Below are positions 1 to 6,900 of a stretch of DNA of 9,126 nucleotides, in pieces (the first letter of the stretch is position 1; the number at the start of each line of letters is the position of its first letter). Source of the stretch: Aliarcobacter butzleri. Its GTDB lineage: Bacteria; Campylobacterota; Campylobacteria; Campylobacterales; Arcobacteraceae. A model generated the notes under the pieces. The model was not told the DNA's origin. It saw only the letters and a program-made list of their open reading frames with translations, and searched no databases. Where the stretch lies: contig JAAYJJ010000176.1 of NCBI GenBank assembly GCA_012522985.1, positions 1-9,126 on the forward strand, in the 5' to 3' direction. The position numbers and the translations under genes are program-made.

Positions 1-320
1 CCTATATAGATAGTGTATAGATTTTTTTGTGACTCTAAAACATTGGCAAAAAGTCGAAGTTTATCTTCAATTTCAAGATTATTTAAAACTTTTATAGTAT
101 TAAAGTGCATCTCTTCACTACTGTTTATAGTTGAATGTAGGTTTGAAGCTATGCTTTTTATTTTAGCATCTATATTTTCTAAAGATAGATTTTTATCTAT
201 TAGCATAAGTTGTACACCTACTATAGAAAGTAACAATACAGTAATAAATGAAAAAAGTCCTAAAATAGCAGTTTTAAGTGAATATTCTCTTTTGGTATTT
301 AACAGTAACAACATCTCCAT
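1..320 (-). CDS. N-terminus of a membrane-anchored sensor-like protein (partial)
   Basis: Reading leftwards from an ATG at 320, the frame stays open for 106 codons to the window edge, so only the N-terminus is present. A short basic stretch (N8-K16, including KRE) is followed by one hydrophobic helix at about residues 17-41 (AILGLFSFITVLLLSIVGVQ). After it comes a mixed helical region rich in Asn, Glu and Lys that starts like an extracytoplasmic sensor domain. Signalling proteins of Campylobacterota often begin this way: chemoreceptors, histidine kinases, and cyclase or GGDEF proteins with a Cache-type sensor. No output domain lies in the window, so the class cannot be named. The start is uncertain: ATG 320 has no good Shine-Dalgarno, and a second in-frame ATG at 314 directly abuts GGAG. 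The gene lies outside the tRNA-Leu fragment, so it is probably host backbone. Confidence 0.7.
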   Translation of the reverse strand, partial: MEMLLLLNTKREYSLKTAILGLFSFITVLLLSIVGVQLMLIDKNLSLENIDAKIKSIASNLHSTINSSEEMHFNTIKVLNNLEIEDKLRLFANVLESQKNLYTIYI

Positions 321-340
321 TATAAATAAAACATACCATT

Positions 341-346
341 ATTATA
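341..346 (-). promoter_or_regulatory. Candidate -10 box for the sensor-like gene
   Basis: The minus strand reads TTTTGTGTATAATAATGG, which contains a perfect TATAAT preceded by a T-rich stretch. Campylobacterota sigma-70 promoters typically have a good -10 and no clear -35. It lies about 20 bp upstream of the ATG at 320, implying a very short leader. This is a motif match only. Confidence 0.45.
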
Positions 347-405
347 CACAAAATATAGTATAGTTATACTTAAATAATAATAAAACTTAAAAAGATTGGA
401 TTAAA

Positions 406-449
406 TGGTGCGGTCGATGAGACTCGAACTCATACACCCGTGAGGCGCC
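406..449 (-). other. 3' fragment of tRNA-Leu: attachment site of the integrated element
   Basis: The minus strand shows the 3' part of a class II tRNA. A variable-arm-like hairpin occupies about 434-449. The T arm has a 5-bp stem (ATGAG/CTCAT, 417-433) around a 7-base TTCGAGT loop. The 3' acceptor strand CGACCGC (410-416), an A discriminator and encoded CCA (406-408) follow. A long variable arm with an expected GCGGTCG 5' acceptor fits tRNA-Leu. No anticodon arm, D arm or GCGGTCG lies on the 5' side (450-560), so this is not a working tRNA gene. A 3' tRNA fragment beside a tyrosine integrase gene is the usual mark of an att site, where the element carried a copy of the tRNA 3' end. The intact tRNA is predicted at the other end of the island, past the right edge. 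Confidence 0.8.
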
Positions 450-472
450 ACCCCCGCAAGACAGCGTGGGTG
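449..472. repeat. Imperfect inverted repeat beside the att fragment
   Basis: The arms CACCCCCGC (449-457) and GCGTGGGTG (464-472) are complementary except for one mismatch and are separated by 6 bases. The repeat is GC-rich in an AT-rich setting and immediately adjoins the tRNA-Leu fragment on the island side. It could be part of the integrase core or a host-factor site, or the residue of another structured RNA. The function is inferred from position only. Confidence 0.4.
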
Positions 473-483
473 ACCAAGATAGC

Positions 484-511
484 CTAAAAAATGGGGCTTT
501 AAAAACCCCAT
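484..511 (-). terminator. Rho-independent terminator of the integrase operon
   Basis: On the minus strand, ATGGGG (511-506) and CCCCAT (496-491) form a stem that can extend inward by T-G and T-A pairs. A TTTTT tract follows at 490-486. It lies about 45 bp after the integrase stop and so closes the leftward four-gene operon before the tRNA fragment. Confidence 0.75.
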
Positions 512-517
512 CTTACT

Positions 518-539
518 AACCGAGAAAAAACCGAGAAAA
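518..539. repeat. Perfect tandem 11-bp direct repeat, candidate integrase arm-type sites
   Basis: The unit AACCGAGAAAA occurs at 518-528 and again, identically, at 529-539, between the integrase stop codon and the terminator. Short direct repeats beside the att core are typical arm-type binding sites for the N-terminal domain of tyrosine integrases. That role is inferred from position and spacing. Confidence 0.5.
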
Positions 540-556
540 CAAAACTTAATCAAAGC

Positions 557-1711
557 TTAAGCTATTTTGAGCAAAGCATTAAAAATTTTAGATTTCTCTT
601 CTGCTTTTTTTTGTTTATGAATGTCTTCAAGACAATCTAAATCATAATGTATAGTCGTTACCTTTGAACCTTTTACATGACCTACTATTTCTTGAATATC
701 TTCAAGTGCAACTTTTTCAGATTGTTTCATCATTGAGACATAAGTCCTTCTTGTAGCAGATAGTGTTTTATACTCAACACCTATCTCATTAAGAAATGGT
801 CTAAAATGATAATCTATGACAGTTTTTGAATTTTTGAATGGCTTCCCATCTTTTGTGACGAAGAGCCACTCATCATTTGGACGAAATGTTGTATAAGATT
901 TCAAAAGTTCAATGGTTTCGGGAAATAAGAATATCTCCCGATCGTGATTTTTATTTTTGTGAACTACTTTTGATACTTCTATTATTTTACCTTTTGAAAT
1001 ACTTCTTCGTATCTCAAAAAAACCTCGTTCCAAATCAAAGTCAGACCACTTTAGACCTATAATTTCACCTGTACGGAGTCCATATTTTAAAGAAATATCC
1101 AAAAAAACTCTAAGCCATCCTTTTGAGAAATTCAATATTTGTTTTGTTTCAAATACTTTATACACTTTTGTATTTCTTGGAGTCGGTTTAAATTTAAACT
1201 TTTGTACTAGATGCATATCCATGATGCTATGAGGTATTAATCTATCATCAAAAGCAGATTTTAAAATATTTGCTAACACTCTTTTGATTCTAATACATCT
1301 GTCATAGCAATATCCATGTTGACTTTGCAATGTACTTAGAAACTCTGTGACATCTAATGCACTAATTTCATGGAATACAATTTTTTCAAAATATGGTAAA
1401 ATTAATCTATAGAATATACTTTCGTAGTCTTTCTGGGTTTCTTCACCTCTTACACCAGAATTTGACCTAAGTACTCTTAATCCATATTTTTCAAATGAAG
1501 TCTTTTGAGGTTCGTTTGCATTGACACCTATTAATTTTAAAAGAACATGCATAGGATTTTGTTTTTCTATCCATTTTTTGTTTAATGGTGTTGCTTTTTT
1601 CCCTATGCTCTTCTTATAATGTTTGCCATTGACGGTACCTTGGACATAAATCATATTTGTGTCTTTTCTAACATAAAAAGAACCGTCTGAACATATAAGG
1701 TTGTTATTCAC
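557..1711 (-). CDS. int: Tyrosine recombinase (phage/island-type integrase)
   Basis: This 384-residue protein has the normal length for a lambda-type integrase. Residues about 1-60 resemble a beta-rich arm-binding domain (YVQGTVNGKHYKKSIGKK). Residues about 88-165 resemble the SAM-like core-binding domain, and residues about 185-370 form the catalytic domain. Visible catalytic residues are R213 (YGLRTGE), a lysine in the KNKNHDRE hairpin (251-260), R321 (SATRRT), H345 (VGH) and nucleophile Y356 (IHYD). The usual His of HxxR appears to be Ser (S318). Translation starts at GTG 1711, six bases after AAGGAG, and the GTG overlaps the upstream stop by 8 bp, so it is probably translationally coupled. 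As last gene before the tRNA-Leu fragment, it should integrate and excise the island at that site. Confidence 0.92.
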   Translation of the reverse strand: MNNNLICSDGSFYVRKDTNMIYVQGTVNGKHYKKSIGKKATPLNKKWIEKQNPMHVLLKLIGVNANEPQKTSFEKYGLRVLRSNSGVRGEETQKDYESIFYRLILPYFEKIVFHEISALDVTEFLSTLQSQHGYCYDRCIRIKRVLANILKSAFDDRLIPHSIMDMHLVQKFKFKPTPRNTKVYKVFETKQILNFSKGWLRVFLDISLKYGLRTGEIIGLKWSDFDLERGFFEIRRSISKGKIIEVSKVVHKNKNHDREIFLFPETIELLKSYTTFRPNDEWLFVTKDGKPFKNSKTVIDYHFRPFLNEIGVEYKTLSATRRTYVSMMKQSEKVALEDIQEIVGHVKGSKVTTIHYDLDCLEDIHKQKKAEEKSKIFNALLKIA

Positions 1712-1961
1712 TCTCTACTCCTTTACCTAATTTAAGTAATTGCAAAGCAGTAGTTCTTGTGATAAGTATTTTACCATTTTCTTTCCAAAAATCAACTTCA
1801 GGTTCGTAGTTCGTGAGAAGTTTCATCCTTATAGCTTGCCTTGTTAAGCCTGTTCTTTCTGCTATAAATGAAATTGGAACTTTCTTAGGGAAAAGTGACA
1901 AAAAAATCTCTCTTTGCTCTAATAACAAAGTTTTTAACTCCAAATAGTGCATTTCACTCAT
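1704..1961 (-). CDS. Small helix-turn-helix DNA-binding protein, excisionase-like position
   Basis: This 85-residue protein begins with an amphipathic helix (LELKTLLLEQREIFLSLF). A helix-turn-helix follows (ISFIAERTGLTRQAIRMKLL, about 30-49), then a hairpin-like wing (DFWKENGKILITRTTA, about 57-72). The fold type suggests a winged-helix DNA binder of the MerR/excisionase kind, and its place directly before int suggests a directionality factor or operon regulator. I do not recognise a named family. ATG 1961 is preferred over the overlapping GTG 1964 because it lies six bases after AAGGAG, whereas the GTG is only three away. It overlaps the ATPase stop by 8 bp upstream and the integrase start by 8 bp downstream. 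Confidence 0.75.
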   Translation of the reverse strand: MSEMHYLELKTLLLEQREIFLSLFPKKVPISFIAERTGLTRQAIRMKLLTNYEPEVDFWKENGKILITRTTALQLLKLGKGVESE

Positions 1962-3159
1962 CACAAACTCCTTCTAATGAGTTTTTTAATGAAGTTTGAC
2001 AGTTTTTCAAGTTATGCAAGTTTTGCACTTTTTCTGATTCTTTTTGTTCTATCCAAAAATAGATAGCATTTTTTTGATCTGGTCGTCTTTCATAACTCCA
2101 TTTTCCTTTATTACCCCAAGCTATAAGCCACTTTGTAGCCTTTTTCTGTCCGACTTTATACTCACTAAAAAATCGCATTTTCTCCAGATGGGAGATGAGC
2201 TCACTTTGGTTCATCTCTCCATCTTCAAGAGCCTCTAATACATAAGAGACAAATTTAGACTCACGAGGTTCTATATTTACAGCTTCATACTCAACCTCTT
2301 TGACTATCTTTCTGTTTTCAGTTAAAAATGCTTTGCCCTCTATAGCGTATCTACTAGCCTTTTGTGGATGTAAAAGAATAGTAGAGTTAAACTTATTTCT
2401 TGTTATAGAAAATGAGTAGTCAGCATAGTTGATAATCTGCTGAGAGTCCGCAAAGTTTCCGTCTTTGTTTAAGTGATGAATAAAAAGCGTACTTCCACCA
2501 ACTTTTCTTAGTATTTTTTCGTAGAAGTAAAGTTTTTGTGTATCCACAAACCCACTTTTTTTTGGAACAGTGAGCATAAGTGAGTCTTGAATTACAAAAT
2601 ACTCTCTATCTGGATAATTAATTTGATCTTCAACAATCTCAGATAAGAGTTCTTGAACAGATTCAGAAAAATCGCTACCTATTTGTTTTCCAACATAAAA
2701 AAATCTTTTAGGGAATTTTTCTAGTAAATATAATGCATCACTTTCTTGAATTTTAGTTTGGTTCATATCGCCATCTATCATAAAAATATAGACATTTGTT
2801 TTGTTAGTCAAAATTGTTGTGCATATATTTAATACAACGGTTGTTTTGCCGACACCACTATCTCCAAACATTACACCGATTGAGTTTGAGGGGACTAGGT
2901 CTTGCACTAGCCATCTTGTAGCTGGTGCATTTTTGATCTCTTCATAAGTGTAAATATGACTTTTAAAACGCTCGTGAAGAGGTTTTTGTGATGTTAGCTT
3001 AGTAGCTTTAGCCTCTTCAATTTCTTTAATAATTTCCGTTTGTTCATCTTCTGTTAAGAATTCACCAAATTTCTCAAGAAAAGCTTTGGCTTCTATTGCA
3101 AGATAGGGGAGACCTTTTAACTTTTTTATTCTAGTTTTTGCTTTTTGGAGGGATTTCAT
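1954..3159 (-). CDS. RecA-fold ATPase of the RepA/AAA_25 type
   Basis: This 401-residue protein has a helical N-terminus (1-60) and a RecA-like P-loop core. The Walker A motif is GDSGVGKTT (99-107). A hydrophobic strand ending in acid, YFVIQD (187-192), is the likely Walker B. LFIHHLNKDG (225-234) matches the sensor region of hexameric RepA/DnaB-like helicases. The C-terminus (about 300-370) looks like a winged-helix domain, followed by a polar tail. Plasmid RepA helicases and phage or satellite AAA_25 ATPases share this layout, so replication or DNA handling for the island is the likely role. No primase or initiator domain is visible in it. The start is firm: GGAGG lies six bases before ATG 3159, inside the end of the upstream gene, and ATGA overlaps that gene's stop. 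Confidence 0.85.
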   Translation of the reverse strand: MKSLQKAKTRIKKLKGLPYLAIEAKAFLEKFGEFLTEDEQTEIIKEIEEAKATKLTSQKPLHERFKSHIYTYEEIKNAPATRWLVQDLVPSNSIGVMFGDSGVGKTTVVLNICTTILTNKTNVYIFMIDGDMNQTKIQESDALYLLEKFPKRFFYVGKQIGSDFSESVQELLSEIVEDQINYPDREYFVIQDSLMLTVPKKSGFVDTQKLYFYEKILRKVGGSTLFIHHLNKDGNFADSQQIINYADYSFSITRNKFNSTILLHPQKASRYAIEGKAFLTENRKIVKEVEYEAVNIEPRESKFVSYVLEALEDGEMNQSELISHLEKMRFFSEYKVGQKKATKWLIAWGNKGKWSYERRPDQKNAIYFWIEQKESEKVQNLHNLKNCQTSLKNSLEGVCDE

Positions 3160-3395
3160 AAATCACCTCCTGTGGTTGCAAGAGATTGACTATAGCTTAG
3201 TTGAGTCATATATATTGCAACAGCTTCGGTTGGGAACAATATTCTGCTACCAATTTTTGTATGTTGTGGTAGTTTTCCTTTTTTAAGCCTTCTGTTAATC
3301 GTAGAAAGACTCACCTTAAGCACTTCAACCAAATCTTTTTTACTCAGCATATAGCCATAATCGAGATAAAGGGATGTGTAAATATTATTTGACAT
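3156..3395 (-). CDS. AlpA-like helix-turn-helix regulator
   Basis: This 79-residue protein is dominated by a small winged HTH of the AlpA/excisionase (HTH_17) kind. LSKKDLVEVLKVSLSTINRR (17-36) forms the two HTH helices, GKLPQHTKIGSRILF is the wing, and PTEAVAIYM the closing helix. AlpA proteins of P4-like and related islands bind DNA near attachment or promoter regions and control excision or integrase expression. It is first in the four-gene operon, which suits a regulator. ATG 3395 follows AGGAG by six bases. That Shine-Dalgarno lies within a hairpin (see the entry at 3400-3423), so translation may be controlled. The stop overlaps the ATPase start by 4 bp. Confidence 0.82.
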   Translation of the reverse strand: MSNNIYTSLYLDYGYMLSKKDLVEVLKVSLSTINRRLKKGKLPQHTKIGSRILFPTEAVAIYMTQLSYSQSLATTGGDL

Positions 3396-3399
3396 GGAT

Positions 3400-3423
3400 A
3401 ACTCCTAAATTCAATTAGGAGCT
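3400..3423 (-). promoter_or_regulatory. Hairpin that buries the ribosome-binding site of the AlpA-like gene
   Basis: In minus-strand RNA, AGCUCCUAA (3423-3415) can pair with UUAGGAGUU (3408-3400) across a 6-base loop: nine pairs, one of them G-U. The second arm contains the only Shine-Dalgarno (AGGAG) of the AlpA-like gene, which starts at 3395. The structure could hold translation down, or as DNA could be an operator for a dimeric repressor. The pairing is seen; the role is inferred. Confidence 0.55.
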
Positions 3424-3435
3424 GAAAAAACTTCA

Positions 3436-3469
3436 ATTTTTCATTTTTCCATTTCTAACATTTTTCATT
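3436..3469. repeat. Short T-rich repeats upstream of the AlpA-like gene
   Basis: The 10-mer ATTTTTCATT occurs identically at 3436-3445 and 3460-3469, with a near copy (ATTTTTCCATT) at 3443-3453. The identical copies are 24 bp apart. They could be protein-binding repeats in the operon leader, but low-complexity AT sequence can yield such repeats by chance. Confidence 0.3.
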
Positions 3470-3521
3470 AAGTCTTTGATATTAAGTTTGAAGGGTTAAA
3501 TAAGAATAATTTACATCAAGA

Positions 3522-3540
3522 AGTCAATATCTTGACTATA
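3522..3540 (-). promoter_or_regulatory. Palindromic operator overlapping a candidate -10 box
   Basis: AGTCAA (3522-3527) and TTGACT (3532-3537) form a perfect 6-bp inverted repeat with a 4-bp spacer. On the minus strand TATAGT (3540-3535) resembles a -10 and overlaps the repeat. It would start a leader of roughly 130 bases for the AlpA-like operon. No clear -35 is seen. A repressor bound here would block the promoter. Confidence 0.35.
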
Positions 3541-3745
3541 AATCTATCAAAGCAGGTACTCCATTACCGACCCAAGGTATTTACATTTCTAATTAGTGTG
3601 TACACATTGTAGATATTACTAGTATTTTATCTACTTAAATTAATTAATATCCATTTATACATTTTCTAAAATAGCTCATTTGACAAAAGACAACCCTTGC
3701 TAAGTCTAGTGTCAATAATAATCTAGCTTTTTCAGCTCGTGTCGC

Positions 3746-3767
3746 TGATGACCTTTAAATGTCATCA
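3746..3767. repeat. Inverted repeat TGATGAC/GTCATCA
   Basis: Perfect 7-bp arms at 3746-3752 and 3761-3767 are separated by 8 AT-rich bases. No T tract follows on either strand, so a terminator is unlikely. It may be a protein-binding site or an RNA hairpin downstream of hsdR. Confidence 0.35.
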
Positions 3768-3804
3768 ACTACGAAATTTTAGAATATGTTTTTTGAAATT
3801 TTGC

Positions 3805-3900
3805 TTAAAATATTGTTTTGAGAAATATAAATTTCTTTAATTCTTTTTGACTGTCAATAACGGTATTGACAACCTTTTTATAACTTGTTTTTTTGCTCAT
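3805..3900 (-). CDS. Possible 31-residue small protein downstream of hsdR
   Basis: ATG 3900 opens a 31-codon frame beginning MSKKTSYKKVVNTVIDSQKE, a basic amphipathic sequence ending KKFIFLKTIF. Its composition is protein-like. However, no good Shine-Dalgarno precedes it, and the inverted repeat at 3852-3871 lies inside it. It could be a real small gene, the start of a broken gene, or chance. I do not recognise it. Confidence 0.18.
   Translation of the reverse strand: MSKKTSYKKVVNTVIDSQKELKKFIFLKTIF
3852..3871. repeat. Perfect inverted repeat TGTCAATA/TATTGACA
   Basis: Eight-base arms at 3852-3859 and 3864-3871 flank the spacer ACGG. The half-site GTCAA recurs at 3522-3527, and TGTCAATA itself at 3710-3717, which suggests a shared binding protein. 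On the plus strand CC and TTTTT follow the repeat, so it could also act as a weak plus-strand terminator. It is the first hairpin downstream of hsdR, but no U tract follows in the hsdR direction. Confidence 0.45.
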
Positions 3901-3961
3901 CTAAAACTTTTTTAGGATCTTCAATTAAGTCATTTGGAACATTATCATCAAACCTTTCCAC
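3878..3961 (-). other. Coding-like tail in a shifted frame across the hsdR stop
   Basis: One base out of the hsdR frame, the sequence over the hsdR stop (TGA, 3950-3948) reads on for about 25 codons as [20 protein letters not shown] and a few more residues before TAA at 3878. The peptide is acidic, hydrophilic and natural-looking. Removing one base from the GGAAAGG at 3953-3959 would fuse it to HsdR after GVGG. Alternatively it is a 27-codon frame from GTG 3961, with AAGG six bases upstream. HsdR is already about the length of EcoR124I HsdR without this tail, so a frameshifted extension is possible but unproven. Confidence 0.3.
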
Positions 3962-6900
3962 CAACACCCTTAAATTTCTCAACAAAAGCAGCAATTTTTT
4001 GAAAAACTGTTTGTTTTTTAGTTAAATATTGAGGATTTAAAGGACTCATTTTTGGTAATATTTCGTTAAGTTCTGTACCGTTTTCACTTGCATATTCTCG
4101 TTTTAATGAAGCAACGATATATCTTTTTGCAGCTTCTTCATTTAGGTTCTCATCACTAATTAGTTCATTTGCTTCACGCAGTTGTTCAGCTTGTGCAAAT
4201 TTAAAGAACTCATCAATTACACTAGCTTTATCACCAATACTATCTAAATTTGTTTGATTGATAAAATCAACTATCAAACTCTCTTTAGCACGATTACCTA
4301 AACTAGCTCTAATGACTCTTCGCACTTCTTCAACTAAAGCCACTTTGTCTTTAACTTTTTTATTGTGTTCAAATATCAATTCTAAAATATAATCAAGATT
4401 AATCTCTTGCGATTTAAGCAAATCAATCTCAAATACTATATCATTCCAATCAATTGTTGATTCTTCTTTATTTTTAGAGTCTTTCTCTCTTCTAATCCAC
4501 TCTCTAATGTCATTATAGGTTGATTTATAATCTTGAATAATTCTCTCACTAGGTATCTTGACCTCTTTCATTTTACTCAAATCTTCATCGCTTAAATAGT
4601 GCTTTGTTTTAAATTCTTCAACAGCTTCTAAATCACTCATATTCAAATCTTGCAATGCTTTTAACCCTGCAAATTCATCATAGTTTTGTAAAACATTTTC
4701 AGCTTTTAAGTATTCCCCAAATAGTTTTGCGAAATCTTTTTTATCTTTTTCTCTCTCTATTTCATCAGGATTAGGGAATTTTTGTTGCAGCTCTTCAATA
4801 ATATCAAGATAACCTCTTCGTGCTTCTCCTGAAGTAGTATCTGTAAAGCCTTGCATATATTCATCATAGCTTTTTTCTAAAACTACATTTTTAGTATTTT
4901 TATCTCCAAATAATGTTATAGCATCAATTGTAGCTTGTTCTAAATCCCTAAAAGTTACTATATTCCCAAAAGTCTTGGTAGCATCATAGATTCTATTTGT
5001 TCGTGAATATGCCTGCATCAAACCATGGTATCTTAGATTTTTATCTACAAACAAAGTATTTAAAGTTGGTGCATCAAATCCAGTTAAAAACATACCTACA
5101 ACGATCAGTAAATCAACTTTTTCATCTGGCTTTAGAGAAGCTCCACTACTATCTTTCCCTTTCACTCTTTTTGCAAGGTCTTTATAGTAGTTCGCAAACT
5201 CTTTACTCTCTACTCCATAAGTAGTTCCAAACATTTTATTATAATCATCAATTGCAGCACTTAAAAACTCTTTAGCACTTGCATCCATTGCAGTTGGCTC
5301 AAAATTTTCATCAGCAATATCTCCTATTGCATCTTGTGTCTCATTTGCAGCAAATGAAAAAATAGTAGCAATTTTCAGAGGTCTTTCTTTGTCTTTTTGC
5401 AAGTTCTTAAAAGCTTCATAATAAAGCTTTGCAGCATCTACACTACTTACTGCAAACATTGCATTAAAGCCTTTTGCTCCAACTTGAAGGCGATGAGTTT
5501 TTTGATTAAAGTTGTTTAAAATATATTGTGTAATCTCATTTATTCTTACAGGGTGCAATAATGCTTGTTTGTTCTCATAGCTACTAAGTTTCTTCTCATC
5601 AGTTTCACCCTCTAAATCTTTAAATTGTGGTCGTACATCATTATAATCTACTTTAAACTTCAATACTTTTTCATCTCGTATCGCATCGGTTATCACATAC
5701 GAGTGCAACTCACGACCGAATACACTTGCCGTATCTTCTGCACCTGAAGCATTAACTCCTGCAAAAATAGGAGTTCCCGTAAAACCAAACTGATAAAACT
5801 TTTTAAACTTTTTCTTTAGATTTTTTTGTGCTTCACCAAATTGACTTCTATGACATTCATCGAAAATAAAAACAACTTGTTTAGTATATATTTCCAAATC
5901 ATTCTCACTTTTCATTAAGTTATTTAGCTTTTGGATAGTCGTATCAATAATCATATTATCATCTTTTTCAATATTTTGCTTGGGTCCTGCTGTAATGTCT
6001 GCGCCATTTACACTATCGGGTGAAAATCTTTGATACTCTTTCATAGTTTGAAAATCAAGGTCTTTTCTATCTACTACGAAAAATACCTTATTTATAAAGT
6101 CAAGCTCAGTTGCTAACCTTGCAGCTTTAAAACTTGTGAGAGTTTTACCGCTTCCAGTTGTATGCCAGATATATCCACCACTATCTAAACTACTCCATCT
6201 TTTTGATTCATAAGAACTTCTTACTTTCCATATTAGCCTTTCAGTTGCCGCTATCTGATACGGTCTCATGATAAGTAAAGTATTGCTCACATCAAAAACA
6301 CTATAGTGAATAAGCACATCAAGCAGAGTCTTTTTTTGTAAAAATGTAGCTGTAAAATCTTTTAAATCTTTAATTAGTGTATTATCAGACTTAGCCCAGT
6401 TCATTGTAAAATCAAAGCTATTTTTGTCTCTTTTTGTAGTGTTTGCAAAGTATCTACTATCTGTTCCATTTGAAATTACAAAAATCTGTAAATATTTATA
6501 TAAAGAGTTTTCACTATTAAAACTCTCTTTTGAGTATCTATGTACTTGATTAAAAGCTTCTCGTATTGCTACACCTCTTTTTTTAAGTTCAATTTGAACT
6601 AAAGGCAAACCATTTACCAAAATAGTTACATCATATCTATTTAGCTGTTTTCCTGCTTGTGTAAATTGCTTAATTACTTGTACTTTATTTCTAGCAATAT
6701 TTTTTTTATCAAGAAGATAGATATTTTTTAAGTTGCCATTATCAAAGGTAAAATCATATATATAATCATCATGTATTTTTCTAGTTTTATCAACTATATT
6801 ATCACTTGGTCTATCTAAATACTCTTCACAAAATCGCTTCCACTCAACATTTGAAAACTCTACTTTATTTAGTTCTTCAAGTTGTTTTTTTATATTTACC

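Larger units (their letters stand above)
3396..3947. other. Non-coding control region between the R-M operon and the integrase operon
   Basis: About 550 bp carry no recognisable full gene. Structured elements seen are: the hairpin at 3400-3423, T-rich repeats at 3436-3469, inverted repeats at 3522-3537, 3746-3767 and 3852-3871, a spaced TTGACA/TGTCAA pair at 3680-3715, and a 10-bp palindrome TGTGTACACA at 3597-3606. Two short coding-like frames lie at the hsdR side. Because a RepA-type ATPase is encoded beside it, this is the best candidate in the window for an origin or master control region. No DnaA-box cluster was recognised. Confidence 0.5.

Noticed and set aside
13..363. Plus-strand open frame of 116 codons
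   Set aside because: It lies antisense to the sensor-like gene, has low-complexity Ser/Ile/Leu composition and no ribosome-binding site; the minus-strand frame has a clear membrane helix and normal composition.
406..480. A complete tRNA gene on the minus strand
   Set aside because: Only the variable arm, T arm and 3' acceptor are present. No matching GCGGTCG 5' acceptor, D arm or anticodon arm is found on the 5' side.
877..1062. Plus-strand open frame opposite the integrase gene
   Set aside because: It is a shadow of int, with no ribosome-binding site or recognisable domain.
2044..2238. Plus-strand open frame opposite the RepA-like ATPase gene
   Set aside because: It is antisense to a well-supported gene with conserved motifs and shows no domain.
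3597..3606. Perfect 10-bp palindrome TGTGTACACA as an operator
   Set aside because: A single short palindrome with no second copy seen and no promoter attached; it could be chance.
4997..5224. Plus-strand open frame opposite hsdR
   Set aside because: It is antisense to conserved helicase motifs and has no independent support.
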